A stretch of 50,558 nucleotides of DNA. Source: Pseudomonadota bacterium (lineage in GTDB: Bacteria; Pseudomonadota; Alphaproteobacteria; Rhodospirillales; Magnetospirillaceae). The notes beneath the pieces were generated by a model, which saw nothing but the letters and a program-made list of their open reading frames with translations, had not been told where the DNA came from and did not search any database. The stretch is taken from assembly GCA_021781575.1 (NCBI GenBank), contig JAJXWP010000033.1:1-50558 (forward strand), in the 5' to 3' direction. This document shows positions 36,994 through 47,363 of the stretch, one piece after another. Position numbers and translations under genes: made by a program. The number at the start of each line of letters is the position of its first letter. The first letter of the stretch is position 1.

Positions 36994-38012
36994 CGGCTGT
37001 TCCCCTGTTGGCAAAACGTCCGACGGTACTCCCCCGGGTTGGCTCCCGTCCATTTCTTGAAGGCGCGATGGAAGGCACTGGCCTCGGCGAAGCCCAAATC
37101 TCCGGCGATGGCCATGACGCTCCGGCCCGATTCACTCAACAAATTGATCGCCATGTCGCGACGCAGATTGTCCTTGATCAGCTGGTAGGACTGGCCTTCG
37201 GCTTCCAGCCGGCGGCGGAGGGTCGACACCGACGCCCCCAGTTCCTCGGCGAAACTGTCGAAATTCGGCCATTCGGACGGCGGCATGTCGTGCAGCTGGT
37301 GGCGGATCCGGCTGGCCAGGCTATGGCTGTCCTTGTACTGCACCAGCAGGTTCTCGGGTGCCAGGCGCAGGAATTCCTGCAAGGCCTGCTCCGACCGCAC
37401 CACCGGAAGGGCGGCGAATTTTTCGTCGAAGGTGATACGCGTCGCCTCCTGGCCGAAGGCCAGATCCGAGCAGAACAGCACCGGATACTCCCGGCTATGC
37501 CCCGGTTCCGGATAGCGGAAGCGGGCGCTGTGGATGGGAATGCGCCGGTTGACCAGCCAGCAGATCAGGCGGTGGACGAAGATCAGCAGGTTTTCCTGGG
37601 CAAAGATCCGCACCGGGCCCTGGGCGACCCGATCGTCCAACAGCAGATGCAGGAACCGTCCCTCCCGTTCGACGCTGCCCCTGAGATCGTCGAGCAGCAG
37701 GGCGAAGAAGGCAAGCGCCCGCTCCAAGGCCTGCTCCATGGTCTTGCAATGGACCACGGTGTGACAAAGCATGGCGAAGCTGCCCAGCTTCATGCGCCGT
37801 GAATCCTGGCCGAAGAACTCGTCGTCCAGGGTCTGGGCGATCAGCCGCAGCAGGGCGGTATAGACGGCGGCCGACACCCGCGCGTTGGGCAGCGACAGCA
37901 GGCCGGGAGAGATGCCGCTCCGTTCCAGCAGGGGATTGACGTCGATGCCGCAGCGGCGAACGCCGTCCAGCACCGCATCGACGAAGCATATGGAAATGGT
38001 TCCCTTTTCCAC
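36990..38012 (-). CDS. AraC-family regulator with Arabinose_bd-type N-domain
   Basis: 340 residues from a GTG at 38012 (AGGA nine bases upstream; protein begins MEKGTISICFVDAVLDGV, the usual start of this subfamily). A longer frame upstream to 38225 gives unlike sequence. The N-terminal domain is of the OruR/ArgR-like Arabinose_bd type, and the C-terminal AraC helix-turn-helix pair has STLRRRLEAEGQSYQLIKDN and VMAIAGDLGFAEASAFHRAF with GANPGEYR. It is transcribed with the nitroreductase gene and is divergent from the beta-oxidation cluster, which it might control. Confidence 0.88.
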   Translation of the reverse strand: MEKGTISICFVDAVLDGVRRCGIDVNPLLERSGISPGLLSLPNARVSAAVYTALLRLIAQTLDDEFFGQDSRRMKLGSFAMLCHTVVHCKTMEQALERALAFFALLLDDLRGSVEREGRFLHLLLDDRVAQGPVRIFAQENLLIFVHRLICWLVNRRIPIHSARFRYPEPGHSREYPVLFCSDLAFGQEATRITFDEKFAALPVVRSEQALQEFLRLAPENLLVQYKDSHSLASRIRHQLHDMPPSEWPNFDSFAEELGASVSTLRRRLEAEGQSYQLIKDNLRRDMAINLLSESGRSVMAIAGDLGFAEASAFHRAFKKWTGANPGEYRRTFCQQGNSR

Positions 38013-38330
38013 GAATCCGTCCTGCCCAGCACAGCCGAAGCGATCCGGCGAAAGCCTACCGGATGTTGCAAATTGTGTCAGGCACTTTGAGCGCTCGCGG
38101 CATCGACCGGCGGCCGGGCCGATGGCTAGGCTCTTGCCACGGGGAAGGCTCCTCGCCCCTTGCGTGTGCGTACGGAGGCGGGACCGCGCAAGCGGAAAGC
38201 CAAGCGACGCAGAAGACACCCGCATCGGCGGGAATGATGGAATTCATTTGGTTCGGCGAATGACGCGGTCGTTTCCCACCGGGGCCTGAGAAAAGACCCG
38301 CCAGTGTTGCGGGTCGAGGGAGCGTTCGGA
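38013..38330. other. Gap between AraC gene and beta-oxidation cluster
   Basis: No gene is seen in these 318 bases. A hairpin GACCCGC-CAGTGTT-GCGGGTC (38295-38315, perfect 7-bp stem) lies just before the GAGGGAG ribosome site of the next gene. Divergent promoters are expected here, but I could not pick convincing boxes. Confidence 0.4.
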
Positions 38331-39098
38331 ATGCAGATCAAGGATAAGGGATTCGTCGTCACCGGCGGCGGCTCGGGCTTGGGCGCCGCGACGGCGCGGA
38401 TGCTGGCGGAGAACGGCGCGAAAGTGCTGGTGGTCGACGTCAACGAGGCAGCCGGCACGGCCCTTGCTGCCGAGTTGGGAGCCGCGGTGGCGTTCCGCCG
38501 CACCGACGTCACCGACGAGGCGGACGCCGCCGCCGCCATCGAGCAGGCGGTGAGCCGTTTCGGAGGTCTGCACGGGCTGGTCAACTGCGCCGGCATCGCG
38601 CCGGGCGAAAAGGTCGTTGGCCGCGAGGGCCCCCATTCACTGGGGGTGTTCACCCGTACCGTAATGGTCAATCTGGTCGGCAGCTTCAACATGCTCCGCC
38701 TGGCCGCCGCAGCCATGGCCAAAGGCCAGCCCGACCAGCAGGGCGAGCGCGGGGTGATCGTCAACACCGCTTCGATCGCCGCCTTCGACGGGCAGATCGG
38801 CCAGGCGGCCTATGCCGCGTCGAAGGGTGGGATCGTCGCCATGACGCTGCCCATCGCCCGCGAACTGGCCCGCTCCGGCATTCGCGTGATGACCATCGCG
38901 CCGGGCATTTTCGAGACGCCCATGCTGCTGGGCCTGCCCAAGGAGATCCAGGAATCGCTGGGGGCCACAGTGCCCTTCCCGCCCCGCCTCGGCAGGCCGG
39001 CGGAATATGCCGCGCTAGCCCGCCATATCATCGAGAATTCCATGCTGAACGGCGAAGTGATCCGTCTCGACGGCGCCCTACGCATGGCCGCCAAATGA
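38331..39098 (+). CDS. 3-hydroxyacyl-CoA dehydrogenase, SDR (HSD17B10) type
   Basis: 255 residues from ATG 38331 (GAGGGAG upstream). The cofactor motif is TGGGSGLG (11-18), with Asp36 for NAD specificity, NCAG (85-88), Ser148 and YAASK (Tyr161, Lys165). The insertion around [17 protein letters not shown] is typical of type II 3-hydroxyacyl-CoA dehydrogenases (HADH2/HSD17B10), which accept 2-methyl-3-hydroxyacyl-CoA. It is the first of four beta-oxidation genes on this strand. Confidence 0.85.
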   Translation: MQIKDKGFVVTGGGSGLGAATARMLAENGAKVLVVDVNEAAGTALAAELGAAVAFRRTDVTDEADAAAAIEQAVSRFGGLHGLVNCAGIAPGEKVVGREGPHSLGVFTRTVMVNLVGSFNMLRLAAAAMAKGQPDQQGERGVIVNTASIAAFDGQIGQAAYAASKGGIVAMTLPIARELARSGIRVMTIAPGIFETPMLLGLPKEIQESLGATVPFPPRLGRPAEYAALARHIIENSMLNGEVIRLDGALRMAAK

Positions 39099-39120
39099 CC
39101 CAACGAACGGGAGCAACAGC

Positions 39121-40308
39121 ATGACAGTCGAAGATCCCATCGTCATCGTCGGCGCCGCACGCACGCCCATGGCCGGAATGCAGGGAGACTTCAAGGACGT
39201 ACCGGCACCCAAGCTGGGCGCCGCGGCCATCGCGGCCGCGCTGCAGCGCTCGGGCGTCGCCGCCGCGCAGGTCGAAGAGGTCATCATGGGCTGCGTGCTG
39301 CCGGCCGGCCTTGGCCAGGCGCCGGCCCGCCAGGCCTCGCTCGGCGCCGGCCTGCCGCTGGCCGCCGGCTGCACGACGGTCAACAAGATGTGCGGCTCGG
39401 GCATGAAGGCGGCCATGCTGGGCCACGACCTGATCCTGGCGGGCAGCGCCCGGGTGGTGGTGGCCGGCGGCATGGAGAGCATGACCAACGCCCCCTATCT
39501 GCTGGACAAAGCGCGGGGCGGCTACCGCATGGGACACGGCCGGGTCCTCGACCACATGTTCTTCGACGGCCTCGAGGATGCCTACGACAAGGGCCGTCTG
39601 ATGGGCACCTATGCGGAAGACTGCGCCCAAGCCTACCAGTTCACCCGCGAACAACAGGACGACTGGGCCATCACTTCGCTGGTCCGGGCACAGAAAGCCA
39701 TTGCCGACGGCAGCTTCAAAGGGGAAATCGTGCCGGTCACGGTCAAGGCCGGCAAGGCCGAGCGGCTGGTCGACACCGATGAACAGCCGCCCAAGGCCAA
39801 CCTCGACAAGGTGCGCACCCTGAAGCCCGCCTTCCGCGACGGCGGGACGGTGACCGCCGCCAATTCCAGCTCGATTTCCGATGGTGCCGCGGCGCTGGTG
39901 CTGATGCGCCGGTCGGAAGCGGAGACGCGTGGCTGCAAGCCGTTGGCGGTGATCCACGGCCATGCCACCCATTCCGACAAGCCCGGCCTGTTCCCCACCG
40001 CCCCCATCGGCGCCATGCGCAAGCTGTTCGAGCGGACCGGCTGGAACAAGGACCAGGTGGACCTGTTCGAGGTCAACGAAGCCTTCGCCGTGGTGGCCAT
40101 GGCGGCGATGCGTGACCTCGACCTGCCCGCCGACAAGGTGAACGTCCACGGCGGCGCCTGCGCGCTGGGCCATCCCATCGGCGCCTCGGGAGCCCGCATC
40201 GTCGTCACCCTGCTGGCGGCGCTGGAGAAATACGGCCTCAAGCGGGGCGTGGCGTCATTGTGCATCGGTGGCGGTGAAGCCACCGCAATGGCGGTCGAGC
40301 GGCTTTGA
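39121..40308 (+). CDS. Acetyl-CoA acyltransferase (thiolase)
   Basis: 395 residues, the family length. Catalytic residues are Cys91 (NKMCGSGMKA), His351 (GHPIGASG) and Cys381 (CIGGGEA). VNEAFA is also present. It cleaves 3-ketoacyl-CoA, or 2-methyl-acetoacetyl-CoA, with CoA. It lies 22 bp after the dehydrogenase gene and 154 bp before the acyl-CoA dehydrogenase gene, the gap being occupied by a palindromic repeat. Confidence 0.92.
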   Translation: MTVEDPIVIVGAARTPMAGMQGDFKDVPAPKLGAAAIAAALQRSGVAAAQVEEVIMGCVLPAGLGQAPARQASLGAGLPLAAGCTTVNKMCGSGMKAAMLGHDLILAGSARVVVAGGMESMTNAPYLLDKARGGYRMGHGRVLDHMFFDGLEDAYDKGRLMGTYAEDCAQAYQFTREQQDDWAITSLVRAQKAIADGSFKGEIVPVTVKAGKAERLVDTDEQPPKANLDKVRTLKPAFRDGGTVTAANSSSISDGAAALVLMRRSEAETRGCKPLAVIHGHATHSDKPGLFPTAPIGAMRKLFERTGWNKDQVDLFEVNEAFAVVAMAAMRDLDLPADKVNVHGGACALGHPIGASGARIVVTLLAALEKYGLKRGVASLCIGGGEATAMAVERL

Positions 40309-40324
40309 TGTCCCGTCCCCTTTT

Positions 40325-40416
40325 CCCCTCTCCCCTGACGGGAGAGGGGCGGGATGAGGAGGCCAGCATCGGCGCCCGGCCAACCCCTCCCCGGCCCCGC
40401 CATCCCCCTCATCCCG
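40325..40416. repeat. REP-like palindromic repeat, second copy of the norE-type element
   Basis: CCCCTCTCCC-N5-GGGAGAGGGG (40325-40349) is followed by CGGGATGAGG (40350-40359) perfectly inverted at 40407-40416. The order of stems matches the element inside norE. It is intergenic, between the thiolase and acyl-CoA dehydrogenase genes, and may act as a processing or attenuation site. Confidence 0.85.
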
Positions 40417-40462
40417 CCTTTTCTTCCGAGAGCAGAGAAGGGAACACTCGGGAAGCGACGCC

Positions 40463-41590
40463 ATGATCCCCAATGAGGAACAGATCCTGATCCGCGACAC
40501 CGCCCGGCAGTTTGCCCAGGAGCGGCTGGCGCCGTTCTCTGCCGAGTGGGACCGCCAAGCCAGCTTTCCCGGCCACGCCATCCGCGAGATGGGCGAACTG
40601 GGCTTCCTCGGCATGCTGCTGCCCGAGGATTACGGCGGGTCGGCCACCGGGCATCTGGCCTATGTGATGGCGATGGAAGAGATCGCTGCCGGTGACGCCG
40701 CCTGCTCCACCGTGATGAGCGTGCACAATTCGGTGGCCTGCATGCCCATCTGGAAGTTCGGCAGCGAGGAGCAGAAGCAGCGCTTCCTGCCGCTCATGGC
40801 GCGAGGTGCTTGGCTTGGCGCCTTCGCCCTGACCGAGCCGCAGGCCGGCTCCGACGCCTCCGCGCTGAAGGTCCGGGCAGTGCGTGACGGTGCCGACTAT
40901 GTGCTGAACGGCACCAAGCAGTTCGTTACCTCGGGCAAGAATGCCCAGGTGGTGGTCGCCTTCGCCGTTACCGACCCCGCCGCCGGCAAGAAGGGTATCA
41001 CCGCCTTCATCGTGCCGACCGATACCCCCGGCTATACGGTGGCCCGGGTCGAAGAGAAGATGGGGCAGCACGCCTCCGACACCTGCCAGATCGTATTCGA
41101 CGGCCTGCGCCTCCCGGCCGATCTGCGCCTGGGCGCCGAAGGCGAAGGCTACAAGGTGGCCCTGTCCAACCTGGAGGGCGGGCGAGTCGGCATCGCCGCC
41201 CAATGCGTCGGCATGGCCCGCGCGGCCTTCGAAGCGGCGCGCGACTATGCGCGTGAGCGGATCACCTTCGGCAAGCCGATCATCGAACACCAGGCCATCG
41301 CCTTCAAGCTGGCCGATATGGCGACGCAGATTTCCGCCGCCCGCCACATGGTGCACCACGCCGCAGAGCTGCGCGACGCCGGCCTACCCTGCCTGACCGA
41401 GGCCTCGATGGCCAAGCTGTTCGCCTCCGAGATGGCCGAGCGGGTCTGTTCCTCGGCCATCCAGGTGCTGGGCGGCTATGGCTACCTGGCCGACTATCCG
41501 GTCGAACGGATCTATCGCAACGTCCGCATCACCCAGATCTATGAAGGCGCCAGCGAAATCCAGCGCATGCTGATCGCCAGGAATTTGTGA
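40463..41590 (+). CDS. Acyl-CoA dehydrogenase
   Basis: 375 residues, the short/branched-chain family length. Signatures are [19 protein letters not shown] (FAD/substrate region) and [20 protein letters not shown], with the catalytic base Glu361 in [10 protein letters not shown]. The product passes electrons to ETF. Its nearest look-alikes are isobutyryl-, 2-methylbutyryl- or short-chain acyl-CoA dehydrogenases. Context with a racemase-like gene favours methyl-branched substrates. Confidence 0.92.
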   Translation: MIPNEEQILIRDTARQFAQERLAPFSAEWDRQASFPGHAIREMGELGFLGMLLPEDYGGSATGHLAYVMAMEEIAAGDAACSTVMSVHNSVACMPIWKFGSEEQKQRFLPLMARGAWLGAFALTEPQAGSDASALKVRAVRDGADYVLNGTKQFVTSGKNAQVVVAFAVTDPAAGKKGITAFIVPTDTPGYTVARVEEKMGQHASDTCQIVFDGLRLPADLRLGAEGEGYKVALSNLEGGRVGIAAQCVGMARAAFEAARDYARERITFGKPIIEHQAIAFKLADMATQISAARHMVHHAAELRDAGLPCLTEASMAKLFASEMAERVCSSAIQVLGGYGYLADYPVERIYRNVRITQIYEGASEIQRMLIARNL

Positions 41591-41629
41591 ACAATGGCGT
41601 CAAGCCCGGCAATGGCGGGAGGCTCTGGC

Positions 41630-42763
<1,134 letters not shown>

Positions 42764-42844
42764 AACCAAGGATCAAGGGAGCGGCCTGTCCCGTCGCCAC
42801 TCGGGCCGAACCTCCGCCGCCCCCTCGCCATCATGACGGCTTGT

Positions 42845-43348
42845 TCACCCCTTCACCGCCGCCAGAGCCGTGGCATAGTCCGGCTCTTCGGTGATTTCGG
42901 GGACCATCTGGGTGTACTTGACCTTGCCGTCCTTGCCGATCACCACCACCGATCGGGCCAACAGCCCCTTGAGCGGGCCGTCGACGATGCTTACGCCGTA
43001 GCGTTGGCCGAACTCCCGGTCACGCAGGTCGGAGACCGACATCACGCGATCCAAGCCCTCGGCGCCGCAAAACCGCTTATGGGCGAAGGGCAGGTCGGCC
43101 GAGGCGCACAGCACCACGGTGTCGCTGACATTCGCCAGTTCGCTGTTGAAACGCCGCACCGAGGCGGCGCAGGTGGGAGTGTCGACGCTGGGAAAGATGT
43201 TGAGTACCACCACTTTGCCCGGGAACGAGTGAGGGCCCACTTCGCCGAGTTCGGTGGTGGTCAGGATGAAGCTGGGTGGATTTGTCCCCACGGCCGGCAA
43301 TTCGCCGGAGGTATGGACGGGAGTGCCTTTCAGCGCAATCGTCGCCAT
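42845..43348 (-). CDS. tpx: Thiol peroxidase (Tpx, atypical 2-Cys peroxiredoxin)
   Basis: 167 residues. The peroxidatic Cys60 lies in PSVDTPTCAASVRRF and the resolving Cys94 in KRFCGAEG, exactly as in Tpx. It reduces H2O2 and alkyl peroxides using thioredoxin. It is convergent with the beta-oxidation cluster and stands alone; the next gene upstream on this strand is a GGDEF protein 94 bp away. Confidence 0.95.
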   Translation of the reverse strand: MATIALKGTPVHTSGELPAVGTNPPSFILTTTELGEVGPHSFPGKVVVLNIFPSVDTPTCAASVRRFNSELANVSDTVVLCASADLPFAHKRFCGAEGLDRVMSVSDLRDREFGQRYGVSIVDGPLKGLLARSVVVIGKDGKVKYTQMVPEITEEPDYATALAAVKG

Positions 43349-43442
43349 TCGTCTCTCCTGGTAGAAATGCCCTCAATTTAGAAAGGGAATGCCTCTTTCG
43401 CCAGTGTCTTCGCCACCGCCACACGTAATAAAGGGACGCCAC

Positions 43443-44558
43443 TCATGCGGCGATCGTCTCGCCGGTCAGAACGATGCACCCCTTGCCGGCCTGCTTGGCG
43501 GCGTACATGCGCCGGTCCGCCTTGCCCACCAGATCGGCCCAGGTCAGGCAGGCATCGGTGATACGCTCGGCAACACCGATGCTGGCGGTCATCCTGCTGC
43601 CGTCCGGCCGTTGACCGAGCCCCGCTTCCAGCAGCCGCTGCAAGGCGCTGTGCGCCCCCTGCAGGCCGGTGTCGGGCATGACGACGACGAACTCCTCGCC
43701 GCCCCAACGGATCAGCAGGTCGGCGCGGCGCAGAATGTGGCGGAGCGCCGACCCAACCTGACGCAGGGCATCGTCGCCTTCTTCGTGGCCGAACCGATCG
43801 TTGATCATCTTGAAATCGTCGATATCGAGGAAGATCAGGGAGAACGGCGAGCCGGCGCGGCGCGACATATGGAATTGCAGCTCCAGCAGCTCCTCGCCGA
43901 CACGCCGGCTGTAGGCCTTGGTCAAGACGTCGTGCGATGCCTGGGCGATCAGTTGCTGCATGAAATGCAGCTGGCTCATGCCGGCCAGCGTGGCCACCAC
44001 CGACAGAAGCGCCAGCAGCCACATCGCCCCCAGATGGGAATCGAACGGCATCACCCGGTAGCCGAGAAAGCCGACAACCAGATTGGCGATCAGCAGCGGC
44101 ACCGAAAGCATGCCCCCCTCCACCGCGGTGATGGGGAACATCGACAACCCGGCCACCATGACGAAGGGAAGGAAGGCATAGCCTGCCGCCATGACCTGCG
44201 CGAGCTGTCCACCCATATCGAACCCGGCCAGCAAAGGTTCGCTGATTAGGAAGAATATCACCGGCACCGCCAGCAGGCCGGCCAGCGCCCAACGCGGCGA
44301 CAGCCGGGGCCTGTCGGGCCGACAGATTATCGCCAGAGTGGTGAACGCCAGCGCCGCGAATATGCGCAGGCCGGCGAAAAAGACGGCCAGACGCGAGGGA
44401 AAGACATACAAATCGACGGGAATCCACAGCGGCGTCAGCACAGCAAAAAGCGAGGCCACCAGCCGCGTCCGTGAAACGATCAGAAGCGCACGGCGCCGTT
44501 GGATCAATGGCGAAAGCTCACCCGGAAACAACAATCCGTGAAGCTGACAGAGAGGCAT
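43443..44558 (-). CDS. Membrane diguanylate cyclase (GGDEF)
   Basis: 371 residues. Six or so membrane helices fill residues 25-205 as an integral sensor domain (MASE-like). The GGDEF domain follows with the active site GGEEF (286-290) and an inhibitory I-site RRAD (276-279), plus FLDIDDFKMINDRFGHEEGD. It should make c-di-GMP with product feedback inhibition. The signal and downstream target are unknown. Confidence 0.9.
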   Translation of the reverse strand: MPLCQLHGLLFPGELSPLIQRRRALLIVSRTRLVASLFAVLTPLWIPVDLYVFPSRLAVFFAGLRIFAALAFTTLAIICRPDRPRLSPRWALAGLLAVPVIFFLISEPLLAGFDMGGQLAQVMAAGYAFLPFVMVAGLSMFPITAVEGGMLSVPLLIANLVVGFLGYRVMPFDSHLGAMWLLALLSVVATLAGMSQLHFMQQLIAQASHDVLTKAYSRRVGEELLELQFHMSRRAGSPFSLIFLDIDDFKMINDRFGHEEGDDALRQVGSALRHILRRADLLIRWGGEEFVVVMPDTGLQGAHSALQRLLEAGLGQRPDGSRMTASIGVAERITDACLTWADLVGKADRRMYAAKQAGKGCIVLTGETIAA

Positions 44559-44740
44559 ATACTCCTAAATGCTCCGAATACGTTTCACCCGGTCAGTATA
44601 GACATCCTTACACGCTAGAAAAGCTGATTGTGGTGACAGCGTCCACTTCTTTGTTAATTATTTCCCAATAAAACACGGCGTTATCATGGATAAATAGTGA
44701 ACGCCCCGGCATCGGGCCCCGCCCACGATAGCGCGAAGCC

Positions 44741-44774
44741 CGCGACCCGTCGCGGCAAGGCGCGACCCGTCGCG
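44741..44774. repeat. Two tandem CGCGACCCGTCGCG palindromes after rarD
   Basis: The 14-bp palindrome CGCGACCCGTCGCG occurs at 44741-44754 and again at 44761-44774, just past the rarD stop. Each can form a hairpin on the rarD transcript. There is no U tract, so factor-independent termination is doubtful. Confidence 0.7.
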
Positions 44775-44800
44775 GGGGAAGACACGGCCGCCCCCGGCGC

Positions 44801-45688
44801 CTATGCGGCTGCCGGGGCCTTCGCGGCGCGCCAGGAGTCGGCGATGTACAGAAAAAGGCCGCACCAGATGCAGGCGAAGGTCAGCATATGGGCGGGGGTC
44901 AGTTTCTCCGCGTAAAGGATGACCGCCAGAAGAAAATGCAGGCTCGGTGAAATATATTGCAGCAGTCCGATGGTTACGTAGCGCAGCCGGTGGGCGGCGA
45001 AGACGAACAGAAGCAGCGGTATGGCGGTCACCGCCCCGGCCAGCACCAGAAGGGCGCTGATGCCGGGATGGGCGGGCCCGAAGGGGGTTCCGCTTCGCAG
45101 CTGAAGGTAGGCGAGACAGGCCAGGGCGAGCGGCGCGAGCAGGCCGGTTTCGATGGTCAGGCCAAGAATCGGGTCGACCGGATTGGCTTTGCGCAACAGG
45201 CCATAGAGACCGAAGGAGAAGGCCAGGAACAGGGCGACCCACGGCATCGTGCCCCCGGCGATGGACAGGTTGACCACTCCCGCCGCGGCCAGCAGCACCG
45301 CCACCGCCTGGTGGCGGCGCAGGCGCTCGCCGAGGAAGATCATCCCCAACACCACATTGACCAAGGGGGTCATGAAAAAGCCCAGGCTGATGTCGAGCAC
45401 CCGCCCGCTGGTGGAGGCCCAGATGAAAACCAGCCAGTTGGAGGTGATGAGGAGGGTGGTCGCGCTCAACACACCCATCATGCGCCGTGACTTCATGGCC
45501 CCCATCATGGCGCCTTGCCGGTTCCACAACCGGACGACGACGATGAGCAGCAGGAACGACCAGACGATCCGGTGCAGAAGCACTTCGAAAGGGGGAACCT
45601 CCGCCAGCAGTCTCCAATAGGCCGGGAAGAGCCCCCAGATCAGCTGCCCGGCGACTCCCGCGACAATTCCCGCGGTGCTCCGGTTCAT
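44801..45688 (-). CDS. rarD: RarD-type EamA permease
   Basis: 295 residues from ATG 45688 (GGGAG eight bases upstream). About ten membrane helices form two EamA halves. The RarD signature is visible at the start (GQLIWGLFPAYWRLLAEVPPFEVLLHRIVWS) and in GLLQYISPSLHFLLAVILYAEKL. RarD proteins are predicted exporters, named from chloramphenicol-sensitivity work; the true substrate is unknown. Its start codon overlaps the stop of a small upstream ORF. Confidence 0.88.
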   Translation of the reverse strand: MNRSTAGIVAGVAGQLIWGLFPAYWRLLAEVPPFEVLLHRIVWSFLLLIVVVRLWNRQGAMMGAMKSRRMMGVLSATTLLITSNWLVFIWASTSGRVLDISLGFFMTPLVNVVLGMIFLGERLRRHQAVAVLLAAAGVVNLSIAGGTMPWVALFLAFSFGLYGLLRKANPVDPILGLTIETGLLAPLALACLAYLQLRSGTPFGPAHPGISALLVLAGAVTAIPLLLFVFAAHRLRYVTIGLLQYISPSLHFLLAVILYAEKLTPAHMLTFACIWCGLFLYIADSWRAAKAPAAA

Positions 45689-45768
45689 TGCGTCACTCCC
45701 CGCTCCCACAGGGTCTCCGTCAGGCGGCGGGTGCGGCCGCTTCGCATCAGGGACTGAGCCGATTGCAC
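45685..45768 (-). CDS. Possible 27-residue leader peptide coupled to rarD
   Basis: A GTG at 45768, with GGAGG seven bases upstream, opens a 27-codon frame rich in Arg, Ser and Thr, with one Trp near its end, whose TGA overlaps the rarD ATG (ATGA). The strong ribosome site and overlap suggest translational coupling. No similarity is recognised, so it may also be chance. Confidence 0.35.
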   Translation of the reverse strand: MQSAQSLMRSGRTRRLTETLWERGVTQ

Positions 45769-45911
45769 TGTGTTTCCTCCGTTGCGGACACCAACTTTGA
45801 CGAGTTGGCTGGTTTCCTGGCAAGGGAGGGCAAGACACCGGGCGCTTTCGCCGCGGGGCGGTCAGCCAAGCGCCGGCAGAAGGATGTTGTCCTGCCCCGC
45901 CGCTCCTGGTC

Positions 45912-46002
45912 CGATACAGACGAGCCCCCCATGCCGACCGAGTGTATCGCGGATAGGTGTGAATTTGCACCTATCGAAAGGCGCCGCGTGGAAGCGCCTT
46001 TC
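45912..46002. other. Three adjacent hairpins, candidate structured RNA upstream of rarD
   Basis: The stems are CGATACA/TGTATCG (45912-45918 with 45943-45949), GATAGGTG/CACCTATC (45952-45959 with 45968-45975) and GAAAGGCGC/GCGCCTTTC (45976-45984 with 45994-46002), all perfect; the last two abut. They fill part of the 313-base gap between the rarD leader and the ligand-binding protein gene. No known riboswitch matches. No tRNA is present. Confidence 0.5.
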
Positions 46003-46060
46003 AAGGGTGAAGCGATGCCATCGGATCAACTCCGCCCGCGGTTCGCTTCCAGGGCCGAGA

Positions 46061-46081
46061 TGCCGCCGCCGAGCGGCGGCA
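46061..46081. terminator. GC-rich hairpin right after the ligand-binding protein gene
   Basis: TGCCGCCG-CCGAG-CGGCGGCA gives a perfect 8-bp stem with a 5-base loop, starting at the base after the stop codon of the minus-strand gene ending at 46082. It lacks a U tract, so it may be a pause/processing site rather than a strong terminator. Confidence 0.45.
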
Positions 46082-47347
46082 CTACCCCTTCGGAGGGGGC
46101 TCGGGAACCCAGCGCATGGGACATTCGGCGGCGTGGCCATCGCGCAGGTCGCGCACCAGGACGCCGCGCTGCTCGTCGACCAGTTGGTCGCGGCCGTCGG
46201 TCGTCACCTGGCGCACCAGGTAGGACTGGATGGGAAACTGATTGGTGTCGAAGCGGAACGAGCCGCGCGTGCTGGCGAAGTCCGCCCGGCGCAGGGCGGC
46301 GCGGAACAGGTCGCCCTGGGTGAATTTCTTGTCCACCGCCTTCAGCGCCGAGTCGAGCAGCATGGCGGCGTCGTATCCCTCGGCCGCATAGAGCGATGGC
46401 AAGCGGCCGTAATCGGTTTCGAAATCGGCGACCAGCCGGTGATTGGACGGCGCGTCGAGGTCAGGACTCCACGGGGCGACGCTGAGGGCGTCGACCGACG
46501 CCGGTCCGGCCGCCGACAGCACTGTCTGGTCGAAGCCCGAGCCGGGTGCGAACAGGCGGAACTCGTTCTTCAACCCCGAGGCGGCGAACTGAATCAGAAA
46601 GTTCACCGCCATGCCGCCGCTGTCCAGCACATAGACGGCGTCGGGAGATTCCCGCCGGATGCGGTCCAGGGTATCGTCGAAATTCATCTCGCCCCGCCGA
46701 CTGACGATCTCGGCCAGGTTGCCCTTGAAGCCGCGGCGGAACGCGTCCAATGCCTGGGCATCTTCCGCCCCGCCCGGCCGGACGACGACGACGGTGCCGT
46801 ATCCTTGGGCCTGAAGGTATTGTCCGGCCACCTCGTGCATGGTCTCGGCCAGCCCGGCCACCGAAAACAGATAGGGGCTGCATTCCTTGCCGGCGAAGCG
46901 GGCGGCGGGGGCGTCGAGGCTGATGACGAACGTCTTCGCCGCCAGCGCCACCGGGATGGCCGCGGCGCTGACCACCTCGTCCGAGGACAGCAGCAGGACA
47001 TGGACGTGCTCGGTCTGGGTCAGACGAACCGCCAACTGGCGGGCCGTCTCCGGGCTGCGCTTGTCGTCGAAGGCCGAGAGGTTGAACTCCATGCCGCCCA
47101 GCCGGCCCCCCAGATGCTTGACCGCCAATTGGAAGCCGTCCAACTGATCCTGCGCCCGATCGGCCCCGGCCCCCGACAGCGTGCCGATGAAGCCGATGTT
47201 GAAATCGTCCGAGGCGGCCATCGCCGCCGATGCCGACAGCGCCGCCGCGAACAGCACCCCGACGACGCCATGCACGGCGCGACGCAGGCCGCGGTGGAAC
47301 AGGCCGGCCGGCTTCGCCTCGCTCGCGACCGCGGTGGACGGAGGCAT
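46082..47347 (-). CDS. Periplasmic ligand-binding protein (branched-chain amino-acid/Leu-Ile-Val type)
   Basis: 421 residues from ATG 47347 (GGAGG 11 bases upstream). A signal peptide ends around residue 44-45 (VLFAAALSASAAMAAS). The mature part is a type 1 periplasmic-binding fold beginning FNIGFIGTLSGAGADRAQDQLDG, with YGTVVVVRPGG and YAAEGYDAAMLLDSALKAV in later segments. No permease genes adjoin, so it could be an orphan binding protein or a sensor subunit. It starts 16 bp after the Tex gene. Confidence 0.8.
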   Translation of the reverse strand: MPPSTAVASEAKPAGLFHRGLRRAVHGVVGVLFAAALSASAAMAASDDFNIGFIGTLSGAGADRAQDQLDGFQLAVKHLGGRLGGMEFNLSAFDDKRSPETARQLAVRLTQTEHVHVLLLSSDEVVSAAAIPVALAAKTFVISLDAPAARFAGKECSPYLFSVAGLAETMHEVAGQYLQAQGYGTVVVVRPGGAEDAQALDAFRRGFKGNLAEIVSRRGEMNFDDTLDRIRRESPDAVYVLDSGGMAVNFLIQFAASGLKNEFRLFAPGSGFDQTVLSAAGPASVDALSVAPWSPDLDAPSNHRLVADFETDYGRLPSLYAAEGYDAAMLLDSALKAVDKKFTQGDLFRAALRRADFASTRGSFRFDTNQFPIQSYLVRQVTTDGRDQLVDEQRGVLVRDLRDGHAAECPMRWVPEPPPKG

Positions 47348-47363
47348 GGCTATGGCCGCCTCC

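Noticed and set aside
45747-46004. 85-codon minus-strand frame between rarD and the ligand-binding protein gene
   Set aside because: No ribosome site, no recognised motif, and it runs through the perfect hairpins, which argue for structured non-coding sequence.
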